Positions 51,455 through 59,850 of a stretch of 64,000 bases of DNA are shown piece by piece. Source of the stretch: Haloprofundus salilacus. GTDB lineage: Archaea; Halobacteriota; Halobacteria; Halobacteriales; Haloferacaceae. Location of the stretch: the NCBI RefSeq assembly GCF_020150815.1, contig NZ_CP083723.1, positions 620,001-684,000 of the forward strand, given 5' to 3'. The first letter of the stretch is position 1. Each line of letters opens with the position of its first letter. A model generated the notes under the pieces. The model had not been told where the DNA came from. It searched no databases and saw nothing but the letters and a program-made list of their open reading frames with translations. The translations under genes and the position numbers were made by a program.

Positions 51455-53020
51455 ATGCTCACGAAGAAACTGCTCGAAACCCGACGGCGAAAACCCGACA
51501 TCTGGCCCGTCTACCGACCGCCCGAGGAGTACCGCGAAGTCGCGCGGGCCGTCCTCGACGCGTACCGGCCCGGCGTGACGCATGGGGAACTCGACGAGGC
51601 ACTCCGCGACGTGGAAACCCACGAGACGTACACGCTGGTTCGCGGCCTCAGAAAACTGCTCGATCACAGACTCGCGTTCGAACGCGAGCCGGCCGCCGAC
51701 CCCGTCTCACTCCGCGAGGCGGCGTTCGAACGGGGGTTCGTCACCGACGCCCGCGAGCGGCGGGCGGTGATGGAGGCCGTCGGCGACGAGTTCAGCATCT
51801 CCGCCGCCGATGTGGCCGACTCGCTCTGGGCGGACAGAGAGCGCGAGCAGCGACTCCACGACGCGCCGGAAGTCGGTCCCACGGACCTGCTGCGGCAGTA
51901 CAACCTCGCGCTCACTCAGACGTTTCTCTGCGACGCCGCCTCGCTCACCGTCGAGAGTTCGACCGACCTCGACCGACTCGCCGCCGCCGCGTCCGAAGTC
52001 GGCGTGATGGCCGAGTACACGGACGACTCGAATGCCCTTCGCGTCGTCGGACCGGCGGCTGTGAGTCGAAAATACCGAACCTATCGCAAGCGAGTCGCCG
52101 AGTGGGTCGGCCGTGTTGTCGCCGCCTCCGAGTGGTCGCTCGACGCGCGCGTCGAAGTCGAGGTACGCAGCGAGACGCGACTGTACGAGTTCGCGGTTGA
52201 CTCGGGGGCGAACGAACTGTTCCCATTCTTTCCGTGGTCGTGCACGCCCGACGACGACCGGCGAGCGCGGTTCGGCGATCGAATCGGGTCGCGCATCCCG
52301 CGGTGGCGACTCCGCGCGACTCCAACGGTACTCCGTGGGTTCGACGGAGAGCGCGCTGTCGTCGATTTCGCGTTCGAGCGCCCCCACAGCGGTCGCGAGT
52401 GCTATCTCGCCGTCTTCGACTGCTGGACGCCTGACCACCTCGACAGTCGCCTTACTTCGCTCCGGGCGGCGGCGGGCGACAGACCAATTCTGGCCGCCGT
52501 TAACGAGCGGCGCTGCTGCGTCTCCGGCGTCGACAGGGAGGCGTTGGGAGACGGCCTCGCGTCGCGTCTTGTCGCCGAACGCGCGACCGACGCCGACGCG
52601 GTCGTGTGGTACGCGAACGCCCTGCCGATCGAGGGGGTCACTGCCGAACTCGACGTGCTGGAACGCGAGTGGGTCGAGACGGACCGCGACTACCTGCTCC
52701 CCCTCGACCTCGACGCGGAGCCAGTGACGTTCGACGTCGACGCGTTCGCCTACGACCGACAGGTTGAACCCGAGGCGGTCCGACACCACGCACTCGACAC
52801 GGGTTACGGCGTTCTCTCGAACGGGACGTATCTGCCCGAACCCGTCGCTGCGGACCTCCGCACCGAGATCGACGCGCTCGACCGGCGGACGCTCGGCGCT
52901 GTGCGACCGCTCCTTCGGAGCTACGGTCTCGGGACGGACGCGCTCACCGCGCTCGGCTACGCGGTCGACGAGCCGACGAACCGTGCAACTTGTCGAGTTC
53001 GTCGGCAAGAGGTGGACTGA
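51455..53020 (+). CDS. Bax1 nuclease (DUF790)
   Basis: Structure-specific endonuclease partner of XPB, 521 residues of the DUF790 family. The N-terminus begins MLTKKLLETRRRKPDIWPVY with PEEYREVARAVLDAYRPGVT, and the C-terminal half carries the nuclease core, with acidic residues around VVDFAFERPHSGRECYLAVF and a following strand (RPILAAVNERRC). In characterised homologues Bax1 cuts DNA bubbles opened by XPB. The gene is immediately downstream of the helicase gene and in the same direction, consistent with one transcript. The protein is complete; the stop at 53020 falls about 125 bases before the convergent EF-1 alpha gene end. Confidence 0.92.
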   Translation: MLTKKLLETRRRKPDIWPVYRPPEEYREVARAVLDAYRPGVTHGELDEALRDVETHETYTLVRGLRKLLDHRLAFEREPAADPVSLREAAFERGFVTDARERRAVMEAVGDEFSISAADVADSLWADREREQRLHDAPEVGPTDLLRQYNLALTQTFLCDAASLTVESSTDLDRLAAAASEVGVMAEYTDDSNALRVVGPAAVSRKYRTYRKRVAEWVGRVVAASEWSLDARVEVEVRSETRLYEFAVDSGANELFPFFPWSCTPDDDRRARFGDRIGSRIPRWRLRATPTVLRGFDGERAVVDFAFERPHSGRECYLAVFDCWTPDHLDSRLTSLRAAAGDRPILAAVNERRCCVSGVDREALGDGLASRLVAERATDADAVVWYANALPIEGVTAELDVLEREWVETDRDYLLPLDLDAEPVTFDVDAFAYDRQVEPEAVRHHALDTGYGVLSNGTYLPEPVAADLRTEIDALDRRTLGAVRPLLRSYGLGTDALTALGYAVDEPTNRATCRVRRQEVD

Positions 53021-53127
53021 CCTCGAGACGAGGCGCGTCGACCGCTGAATCGTGGGTTCAGGGTCTCCGCGCGCTGAGAGCGCCTCCGTCTCAAACTCTA
53101 ACGGCGACGGTGTTGGTCAGGTTCGGC

Positions 53128-53136
53128 ATAAAAAGG
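53128..53136 (-). terminator. U-tract terminator after EF-1 alpha copy
   Basis: Read leftwards, CCTTTTTAT lies about ten bases past the EF-1 alpha stop codon, consistent with a U-rich archaeal terminator. Confidence 0.45.
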
Positions 53137-53145
53137 CGGGTCGGT

Positions 53146-54414
53146 TTACCGCTTGTTGACCTCGAGCACTTTGCCCGCGGCGATGGTCTGCCCCATGTCG
53201 CGGATGGCGAAGCTCCCAAGTTCGGGAATTTCGCTCGACGGTTCGATGCTGAGCGGTTTCTGCGGGCGCAGCGTGACGATGGCGGCGTCGCCGGCTTTGA
53301 TGAAGTCCGGATTCTCCTCGGCGACCTCGCCCGACGCGGGGTCGAGTTTCTGGTCGAGCGACACGAACGTGCAGGCGACCTGGGCCGTGTGGGCGTGGAT
53401 GACTGGCGTGTAGCCCGCGGTGACAACCGACGGGTGCTGCATCACGACGATCTGCGCCTGGAACGTCTCAGCGACTTTCGGCGGATCGTCCGCGGGACCG
53501 CAGACGTCGCCGCGGCGGATGTCGTTCTTGCCGATGCCGCGGACGTTGAAGCCGACGTTGTCGCCGGGTTCCGCGCGGTCGACCTCCTCATGGTGCATCT
53601 CGATGGTCTTCACCTCGCCGGAGACGTCTGACGGCTGGAACGAGACGTTCGATCCTCTTTCGAGGACGCCCGTCTCGACACGGCCTACGGGGACCGTGCC
53701 GATACCCGAAATCGTGTAGACGTCCTGAATCGGCAGTCGCAGCGGCGCGTCCGTTGGCGGCGACATCTCCGGAAGGTTGTCCAGCGACTCCAGCACCGTG
53801 GGGCCGTCGAACCACTGCATGTTCTCGGAGTGCTCGGCGATGTTGTCGCCTTCGAACGCCGAGATGGGGATGAAGCGCGCGTCGTCGGTGTCGAATCGGA
53901 CCTGCGTGAGCAGTTGCTTCACGTCGTCAACGACTTCGCGGTAGCGGTCCTCCTCGTAGTTGACGGTGTCCATCTTGTTGACGGCGACGATGAGCGTCTC
54001 GATGCCGAGCGTTCGCGAGAGGAACACGTGTTCGCGCGTCTGCGGCGCGACACCGTCGTCGGCGGCGACGACGAGGACGGCGTGGTCCGCCTGCGACGCG
54101 CCCGTGATCATGTTCTTCACGAAGTCGCGGTGACCGGGTGTGTCGACGATAGTGAAGTAGTACTTGTCCGTGTCGAAGCGCTGGTGGGCGATGTCGATGG
54201 TGACGCCGCGCTCGCGCTCCTCGGCGAGGTTGTCCATCACGTAGGCGAACTCGAAGCCGCCTTTACCTTTCTCGGCGGCCTCCTCCCGGTGCTGCTCGAT
54301 GACGTGCTCCGGTACCGACCCCGTTTCGAACAGGAGACGCCCGACGAGCGTGCTCTTGCCGTGGTCGACGTGGCCGATAATGGCTAAATTCTGGTGTGGT
54401 TTGTCTTGTGACAT
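53146..54414 (-). CDS. Translation elongation factor EF-1 alpha (isolated copy)
   Basis: GTPase that delivers aminoacyl-tRNA to the ribosome; 422 residues. P-loop GHVDHGKST is at 14-22, G3 is [12 protein letters not shown] (with Thr where haloarchaeal EF-1 alpha usually has Cys), and G4 is NKMD; switch [13 protein letters not shown] is intact. Domains 2 and 3 are complete ([20 protein letters not shown] and [20 protein letters not shown]). The usual archaeal gene sits beside the S10 or S7/S12 ribosomal-protein genes; here the neighbours are Bax1 and a CBS protein. It may therefore be a second, possibly condition-specific, copy. This is inference from context only. Start ATG 54414 is the family start. 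Confidence 0.92.
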   Translation of the reverse strand: MSQDKPHQNLAIIGHVDHGKSTLVGRLLFETGSVPEHVIEQHREEAAEKGKGGFEFAYVMDNLAEERERGVTIDIAHQRFDTDKYYFTIVDTPGHRDFVKNMITGASQADHAVLVVAADDGVAPQTREHVFLSRTLGIETLIVAVNKMDTVNYEEDRYREVVDDVKQLLTQVRFDTDDARFIPISAFEGDNIAEHSENMQWFDGPTVLESLDNLPEMSPPTDAPLRLPIQDVYTISGIGTVPVGRVETGVLERGSNVSFQPSDVSGEVKTIEMHHEEVDRAEPGDNVGFNVRGIGKNDIRRGDVCGPADDPPKVAETFQAQIVVMQHPSVVTAGYTPVIHAHTAQVACTFVSLDQKLDPASGEVAEENPDFIKAGDAAIVTLRPQKPLSIEPSSEIPELGSFAIRDMGQTIAAGKVLEVNKR

Positions 54415-54420
54415 GGTAAC

Positions 54421-54441
54421 GGCAGGCGATGTCCGCCTGTC
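54421..54441 (-). promoter_or_regulatory. Hairpin just before EF-1 alpha start
   Basis: GGCAGGCG and CGCCTGTC flank a 5-base loop, forming an eight-pair stem (one G-U or mismatch) ending six bases before ATG 54414. It could affect translation or be a transcription-factor dyad. Confidence 0.35.
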
Positions 54442-54561
54442 AGATTGGTTATGTCGTACGAGAGCAAAACGGTTGTCGCCGGTACGCGATCCGAACGTAG
54501 CTTCCTTTGACAGTTTCTCACTCGGAGGATACTCGCCGCTCACTGACGGTGTCTCCGGCCG

Positions 54562-54569
54562 AAAAATAA
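54562..54569 (-). terminator. U-tract terminator after CBS gene
   Basis: Read leftwards, TTATTTTT lies about 26 bases past the CBS protein stop, a U-rich terminator in the gap before the EF-1 alpha promoter. Confidence 0.4.
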
Positions 54570-54594
54570 GGGGGAACTGTCGCGCGCGGAGGGC

Positions 54595-55020
54595 TTACGC
54601 CGAGTAGCCCGGCGACTGCGCTTCGATGACGTCGGCGATGTTCGTCATCTCCTCGCCGACGGTGGCGACCAGGTCGTCGAGCGTGACGATGCCGACGAGT
54701 TTGCCGTCGTCGTCGACGACGGGGAGTCGGCGGACTTTGGCTTCGCCGAGTTTCTTCGCGACGGCGAACCCCTCCTCGTTCTGGTTGATCGTCTCGGGGT
54801 TCTCGGTCATGATGTCCTCGGCGGTAATCTCCGAAATGTCGTCGTGTTCCGCGATGGACAGTGCAATCTCTCGGTCGGTGACGATGCCGCGCGGTTCGTC
54901 GTCCTCGACGATGACGACGGACCCGGTTCCCTCCGAAGAGAACATCTGCGCGATCTCTTTGATGGTCGTGCTCGGTTCGGCTGTGACGACGTCGTCTGTT
55001 GCGAGGTCTCCAACTGGCAT
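54595..55020 (-). CDS. CBS-domain pair protein
   Basis: A 141-residue protein consisting of two CBS repeats (a Bateman module) and nothing else: MPVGDLATDDVVTAEPSTTI to GIVTDREIALSIAEHDDISE, then AEDIMTENPETINQNEEGFA to LVGIVTLDDLVATVGEEMTN. CBS pairs bind adenosine nucleotides such as AMP or ATP and act as energy sensors or regulators. It ends with a short IEAQSPGYSA tail. Homologues are common in haloarchaea and their targets are mostly unknown. A leftward single gene; a possible TATA CAAATACAGG lies about 45 bases upstream. Confidence 0.92.
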   Translation of the reverse strand: MPVGDLATDDVVTAEPSTTIKEIAQMFSSEGTGSVVIVEDDEPRGIVTDREIALSIAEHDDISEITAEDIMTENPETINQNEEGFAVAKKLGEAKVRRLPVVDDDGKLVGIVTLDDLVATVGEEMTNIADVIEAQSPGYSA

Positions 55021-55145
55021 AGCAACTGGAAGTCCGACGATGAACGTGGTAGTCGTAGGGCCTGTATTTGCGCGGGTGACTGCTAAGTGTTGTCACGATG
55101 TCTATTTCGACGGTGTACCCACACACTGGTTTGCGTGAGACATTC

Positions 55146-55165
55146 TACAATTTCTAGAAATTGTA
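55146..55165. promoter_or_regulatory. 20-base perfect palindrome
   Basis: TACAATTTCTAGAAATTGTA is identical to its reverse complement. It lies between the M20 peptidase stop and the CBS gene start, about 126 bases before the latter. Such uninterrupted AT-rich symmetry favours a dimeric regulator site over an RNA hairpin. A partial match (16 of 18 bases) lies at 50042-50059 before the XPB gene. Confidence 0.5.
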
Positions 55166-55236
55166 CAGATCGTGGGCGCCGTATACCCGGCAGATACCAT
55201 CGGTTGCCCCGGATACCCTTCGACCCTCTTCGGCCG

Positions 55237-56430
55237 CTACGCCTCCCTTCGGGGCGACAGATACCGCTCCAGAAGGTGCTCGTAGACGCGGGCGGTCACG
55301 ACGAGGTCGGCGACGGCGACGGACTCGTCGACGGTGTGGGCGTCGTCCTCGATGGATCCGGGACCGAACAGCACCGCGGGGATGCCGCGGGGGATGAGAA
55401 ACCGGGTGTCGCTACCAGCGTTGAATCCGACGATTTCGCTCTCGACACCGACGTCGCGAGCGGCGGCGACCGTCCGTCGGACGAGGGGGTGGTCGGCGTC
55501 GACGGCCGCGGCGTCGACGGTCATCGTCCGCCGGACCTCGATCTCGACGGGCGGCGCGTCCGTGAGACCGGAGTCGACGGCGCGTTTCACTCGCTCGTCG
55601 TACGCCGCAGGGTCGGGACCGTCGGGGAGCGTCCGCCACGAGACGGTCGCGCGGGCCTCGCCGGGGACGACGTGCGGGGCCGTCCCGCCCTCGATCTGGG
55701 TGACGGAGATGGTCGGGCCGGGTTCGAGAATCGGGTGCTCTTCGGCGGCGACCTCGCTCGTGAGCTCGGCGACGCCGTTCAGCGCGCACCGGAGCCCGTC
55801 GATGGCGTTGATGCCGCGGTCCGGCCGCCCGGAGTGGCTCTCGCGGCCGTACGCCGTCACCTCCCAGTCGAGCGCGCCGTACTGCGCGACGGCGACGTGG
55901 AGGTCGGTCGGTTCGCCGACGACCGCGGCGTCGACGGCGCCGGTGCCGCCGATAGCGTCGACGATCCGTTCGGTACCGGGACCGCCGCGCTCCTCGTCGA
56001 TGGCGAAGCCCAAGACGACCTCGCCGGGGTCGTCGTGGTTCGTCAGAAACGCCTCCGCGGCGACGACTTTGGCGGCGAGCGCACCTTTCATGTCTGCGAC
56101 CCCGCGGCCGACGAGGCGGTCGCCGTCGGGCCGGTCGTTTCGGCGCCGGAGTTCGTAGGGGTCGCCGGTCCAGTTGTCGGCGTTGGCCGGGACCACGTCG
56201 GTGTGGCCGGCCAGGAGCACGCGACCGCGCTCGGGGTCGCCAGCGCGAGCAACGAGGTTCGGTCTGCCCGGTTCGATTTCGTCGCGTTCGAGCGACCAGT
56301 CGACGGGACTCTCGTCGAGATACTCGACGAGCGCGTCGACGACGGCGGCCTCGCCTCCCGGAGGGTTCGGGGAGGGACAGCCGACGAGCGTCCGAGTCAG
56401 CTCCACGACCGCGGTTTCGTTCACGTCCAT
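55237..56430 (-). CDS. M20-family metallopeptidase (ArgE/DapE type)
   Basis: Zinc-dependent amidase or peptidase of 397 residues. Metal site: VLLAGHTDVVPANADNWTGD (His76, with catalytic Asp78), then RLVGRGVADMKGALAAKVVA (Asp), DEERGGPGTERIV (catalytic Glu and zinc Glu), VVGEPTDLHVAVAQ, and the final His in SIEDDAHTVDESVAV. The dimerisation domain between is present (GRESHSGRPDRGINAIDGLR). Family members include acetylornithine deacetylase, succinyl-diaminopimelate desuccinylase and dipeptidases; the reaction here is undetermined. A single leftward gene divergent from threonine ammonia-lyase across 110 bases. Confidence 0.92.
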   Translation of the reverse strand: MDVNETAVVELTRTLVGCPSPNPPGGEAAVVDALVEYLDESPVDWSLERDEIEPGRPNLVARAGDPERGRVLLAGHTDVVPANADNWTGDPYELRRRNDRPDGDRLVGRGVADMKGALAAKVVAAEAFLTNHDDPGEVVLGFAIDEERGGPGTERIVDAIGGTGAVDAAVVGEPTDLHVAVAQYGALDWEVTAYGRESHSGRPDRGINAIDGLRCALNGVAELTSEVAAEEHPILEPGPTISVTQIEGGTAPHVVPGEARATVSWRTLPDGPDPAAYDERVKRAVDSGLTDAPPVEIEVRRTMTVDAAAVDADHPLVRRTVAAARDVGVESEIVGFNAGSDTRFLIPRGIPAVLFGPGSIEDDAHTVDESVAVADLVVTARVYEHLLERYLSPRREA

Positions 56431-56540
56431 CGACCGTCGGTTCAGCCGAGGGGAAATAACGCCATCGGCGAGGCGAATCGAGCGAAGCGGCCGCTCCGAA
56501 CAGCGACGACGTTAACCGACGCGCCGACGAGGCTCACCCC

Positions 56541-57758
56541 ATGACCGAACCCCTCGTCACACTGGAAGACGTCGAAGCGGCCGCAGAGCGCCTCGGCGGC
56601 GTCGTCAAGCGGACGCCCGTCGACACCTCGCGCACGTTCGCCGAACGGTGCGGTGCTGACAGCGTCCACCTGAAACTCGAATCGCTCCAGCGTACCGGAT
56701 CGTTCAAGATTCGCGGCGCCTCCAACCGCATCGCGCAACTCGACGACGACGAGTTGGAGCACGGCATCGTCGCGGCCAGCGGCGGCAACCACGCCCAGGG
56801 CGTCGCGTCGGCGGCGCACGCGCACGGGGCGGACGCGACCATCGTGATGCCCGAAGTGACGCCGATGGCGAAGATCGAGGCAACGCGGGGCTACGGCGCG
56901 GAAGTCGTCGTCCACGGCGAGGTGTACCAGGAGTCCTACGAGCGAGCCATCGCCATCGCCGAGGAGCGGGGCGCGACGTTCGTCCACCCGTTCAACGACC
57001 GCGCGGTCATCGCCGGGCAGGGAACCGTCGGCTTGGAGATGGTCGAGGCGGTGCCCGACGTCGACACCGTCGTCGTCGCCATCGGCGGCGGCGGTCTCGT
57101 CTCCGGCATCGCGACTGCCGTGAAAGCCCGCACCGACGCGCGCGTCGTCGGGGTCCAGACCGAGGGGTGCGCCCACATGAGCGAATCGCTGGAAAGCGGC
57201 GAGGTGTACGAGCGCGACTCCATCGACACCATTACCGAGGGTATCGCCGCCAGTCGGACCGAGGAGTACACGTTCCGGCACGTCCGCGAGCACGTCGACG
57301 AGGTCGTAAATGTCACCGATGGCGACGTGACGGCGGCGATGGCGCTTCTGGCGGAACGAGCGAAACTCGTCACCGAGTCCGCCGGCGCCGTCGCCCTCGC
57401 CGCGCTTCTGGGCGACTACCTCGATGTAGAGGGCGAGACGGTAGCGGTACCGGTCTGCGGGGCGAACATCGACCTCACGCAGTTCGCCGACTACGCGAAG
57501 ATCGGACTCGCGCAGTTGAGTCGCTACCGAACCATTCGACTGACCGTCGACGACTGGCCGGGGGCGCTGGGTTCGGTCGCCGCGGCCGTCGAAGAGACGG
57601 GTGCGACCGTCGACGAGATCTCGCGCCTGCCGCCGCGTTCGGGTCTCGACCCCGCGAAAACCGAACTCGGCGTCAGCGTCGAGGGGAGCGGTCCGGACCA
57701 CCTCGAACGGGTGGCGGCGGCGTTGGACGAGCGCTCCGACGTCAATCTCGTCGACTAA
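56541..57758 (+). CDS. ilvA: Threonine ammonia-lyase
   Basis: PLP enzyme that deaminates threonine to 2-oxobutanoate, for isoleucine synthesis or threonine breakdown. The 405-residue protein has the PLP lysine Lys56 in SLQRTGSFKIRGASNRI, the glycine loop SGGNHAQGVASAAH and the phosphate-site motif GGGGLVSGIATAVKA. A C-terminal ACT-type regulatory domain (about 325-405) begins RLTVDDWPGALGSVAAAVEE. Short forms with one ACT domain are usual in archaea. It follows a small divergent promoter region. It ends well before the glycine cleavage operon, with a 600-base gap between. Confidence 0.95.
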   Translation: MTEPLVTLEDVEAAAERLGGVVKRTPVDTSRTFAERCGADSVHLKLESLQRTGSFKIRGASNRIAQLDDDELEHGIVAASGGNHAQGVASAAHAHGADATIVMPEVTPMAKIEATRGYGAEVVVHGEVYQESYERAIAIAEERGATFVHPFNDRAVIAGQGTVGLEMVEAVPDVDTVVVAIGGGGLVSGIATAVKARTDARVVGVQTEGCAHMSESLESGEVYERDSIDTITEGIAASRTEEYTFRHVREHVDEVVNVTDGDVTAAMALLAERAKLVTESAGAVALAALLGDYLDVEGETVAVPVCGANIDLTQFADYAKIGLAQLSRYRTIRLTVDDWPGALGSVAAAVEETGATVDEISRLPPRSGLDPAKTELGVSVEGSGPDHLERVAAALDERSDVNLVD

Positions 57759-58359
57759 TCGCCGCTCCGGTCGAGTCCGTCCGCGTTCGACTCGACCGAG
57801 ATCACCGAACCAGACTTCGTGGCATCTGTGGCTCCGCTGAACCGTTTTCCGTTTAGGGAGCTCTTCGTCTGTTACGACCGAGTCGGCTGTTCCGTCGACT
57901 CTTTTCCAAAAACCGGGTTTCGTATCGCGGTATCCAATTCACGCGGCGTTTTGACGAATATCTCGAACGCAGTACTGCGACAGTCGCAACCGCTTCAGAG
58001 AAGAGAAGAGACGAACGCCTTAAAAAGTCTGCATCGCCCGATTCATGTCGGCGAAGGTCGCGGTGCGGCGTTTGGTGGTGACAGCAGTAGTGTCGGCCTG
58101 AGGCCGTTTAGAGATATTTGCTACAATCATAGTAAATACTACAATACAGGAGTATATAAATCTTCGTTCGGTAGCGCCAACTGGTGGAGTCTTCGATTCG
58201 AGCCAAGACACACTATCTTGCATAGTGTCTCAAAACTACCCCTCCAATACTACTGAAAATCCTGTTCTCTCTCGTACCCAATGCACCGATACGTACATTG
58301 CCGGTACCGCCCCGAGACGAGATACCAAAGCATTACTTACCCGAACCCAAGCCACTGAT
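57759..58359 (+). other. Long control region before the glycine cleavage operon
   Basis: About 600 bases without a convincing gene. A TATA box TATATAAA lies at 58153-58160, with an inverted repeat TAGTA-AA-TACTA at 58130-58141 just upstream and CTACAAT repeated at 58121 and 58139. A stem GACACACTAT/ATAGTGTC-like with a CTTGC loop lies at about 58208-58230. A closer TATA-like TTACTTA (58333-58339) suits a leaderless start at 58360. A possible 18-residue ORF (58045-58101) has TTAAAAAGT about 25 bases before its ATG. Confidence 0.6.
58153..58160 (+). promoter_or_regulatory. Strong distal TATA box before gcvT
   Basis: TATATAAA would start transcription near 58183, giving a leader of about 175 bases before gcvT. 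The inverted repeat TAGTA-AA-TACTA ends 12 bases upstream, where an activator or BRE-overlapping repressor could act. Confidence 0.5.
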
Positions 58360-59472
58360 ATGGCCCATCGGAAGCCGCCACTGCGGAAAGTTCACGCCGA
58401 CCGCGGGGCGAAGTTCACCGGGTTCGGCGGATGGGAGATGCCGGTGGAGTTCGACTCCATCCGCGCCGAACACGCCGCGGTTCGCGACTCGGCGGGCATC
58501 TTCGACGTCTCGCACATGAGCGAGATCGAGGTGTCCGGGCCGGACGCGACCGATCTGATGCAGCGACTCACGACCAACGACGTGACGGCGCTCGACCCGG
58601 GTGACTCGCAGTACGCCTGCATCACCGACGAGTCGGGCGTCATCCTCGACGACACCGTCGTCTACGCGCTGCCCGACGAGTTGGACGGCTCCGACGCGTC
58701 GGACTCGGCGTACCTGTTCATCCCGAACGCGGGCCACGACGAGCAGATGTACGAGCGGTGGACGACCCACCGCGACGAGTGGGGACTTGACGCCACCGTC
58801 AAGGACCAGACCGAACAGTGGGCGATGTTTGCGGTCCAGGGCCCCGACGCGGCCGGCCTCGTCGCCGACGCAATGGACGCTGACGTGATCGACCTCTCGC
58901 GGTTCGAGGCGACGTACGCCGACGTTGCAGGCGCAGGGTGTCTCGTCGCACGCACGGGTTACACCGGCGAAGACGGCTTCGAGGTGCTCTGTCCGTGGGA
59001 CACCGCCGAATCCGTCTGGGCAGCGTTCGACTGCCAACCCTGCGGCCTCGGCGCGCGCGACACGCTCCGCATTGAGATGGGCTTCCTGCTCTCGGGCGAG
59101 GATTTCGACCCCGAGACCGAACCGCGGAATCCCTACGAGGCGGGCGTCCCGTTCACCGTCAAACTCGACACCGAGTTCGTCGGCCACGATGCGCTCGAAC
59201 GCGCGAAGGGGGAGGGCGTCGATGAGCAGTTCGTCGGCCTGAAACTCGACGAACGCGGCATCGCCCGCCACGGCTACGAGCTCCGCGACGAAAATGGAGC
59301 AAAAATCGGCCACGTGACCAGCGGGACGATGAGTCCGACGCTCGGAGAAGCTATCGCGCTGGGCTACGTCGATACCGACTACGCGGAACCGGGCACGCGC
59401 GTCCGGGTCGTCGTTCGCGGCGACGAAAAGCGCGCACGAATCGTGAACACACCGTTTCTGGAGGACAAATAG
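58360..59472 (+). CDS. gcvT: Glycine cleavage system T protein (aminomethyltransferase)
   Basis: Releases ammonia from aminomethyl-lipoyl-GcvH and passes the one-carbon unit to tetrahydrofolate (or the archaeal equivalent). The 370-residue protein begins MAHRKPPLRKVHADRGAKFT, with FGGWEMPVEFDSIRAEHAAV and FDVSHMSEIEVSGPDATDLM, then the folate-site Asp in RLTTNDVTALDPG. ARTGYTGEDGFEVLCPW and the C-terminal EPGTRVRVVVRGDEKRARIV are typical. ATG 58360 is preferred over in-frame GTG 58225, because the extra 45 residues are not protein-like. The following genes overlap or abut, forming the gcvT-gcvH-gcvPA-gcvPB operon. Confidence 0.95.
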   Translation: MAHRKPPLRKVHADRGAKFTGFGGWEMPVEFDSIRAEHAAVRDSAGIFDVSHMSEIEVSGPDATDLMQRLTTNDVTALDPGDSQYACITDESGVILDDTVVYALPDELDGSDASDSAYLFIPNAGHDEQMYERWTTHRDEWGLDATVKDQTEQWAMFAVQGPDAAGLVADAMDADVIDLSRFEATYADVAGAGCLVARTGYTGEDGFEVLCPWDTAESVWAAFDCQPCGLGARDTLRIEMGFLLSGEDFDPETEPRNPYEAGVPFTVKLDTEFVGHDALERAKGEGVDEQFVGLKLDERGIARHGYELRDENGAKIGHVTSGTMSPTLGEAIALGYVDTDYAEPGTRVRVVVRGDEKRARIVNTPFLEDK

Positions 59473-59850
59473 ATGTTCGAAGTACCTGACGACTTGCGGT
59501 ACGTGGAATCGCACGAGTGGACGAGCACCGACGACGTGGCGCGAATCGGCATCACCGACTTCGCCCAGGACGAACTCGGCGACGTGGTGTTCGTCGAACT
59601 CCCCGACGAGGGCGACGAACTCGCGAAGGGCGAGGAGTTCGGCGTCGTCGAGAGCATCAAGGCGGTGTCGGACCTGTACGCGCCCATCTCGGGCACCGTC
59701 GTCGGCGTCAACGAGGCGTTGTTCGACCAACCGGAACTCGTCAACGACGATCCCTACGCGGAGGGGTGGATGCTCGAAGTCGAACCGGCGGACGAGGCCG
59801 AGTTCGACGAACTACTGACGGCAGAGGAGTACCGCGAGCAGACCGAATGA
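59473..59850 (+). CDS. gcvH: Glycine cleavage system H protein
   Basis: Lipoyl-carrier protein of 125 residues that shuttles the aminomethyl group between P, T and dihydrolipoyl dehydrogenase. The lipoylated lysine is Lys63 in [20 protein letters not shown]. Other family motifs are [34 protein letters not shown] and [12 protein letters not shown]. It starts directly after the gcvT stop codon and its end overlaps gcvPA by four bases. Lipoylation genes and dihydrolipoyl dehydrogenase are not in this window. Confidence 0.96.
   Translation: MFEVPDDLRYVESHEWTSTDDVARIGITDFAQDELGDVVFVELPDEGDELAKGEEFGVVESIKAVSDLYAPISGTVVGVNEALFDQPELVNDDPYAEGWMLEVEPADEAEFDELLTAEEYREQTE

Noticed and set aside
58020-58223. 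67-codon leftward frame before gcvT
   Set aside because: It overlaps the TATA box and inverted repeat, has no family resemblance, and its start lies in a hairpin.
58225-58359. In-frame upstream GTG start for gcvT adding 45 residues
   Set aside because: The extension is Thr/Arg-rich, not acidic, absent from known GcvT, and it overlaps a hairpin and promoter-like sequence.
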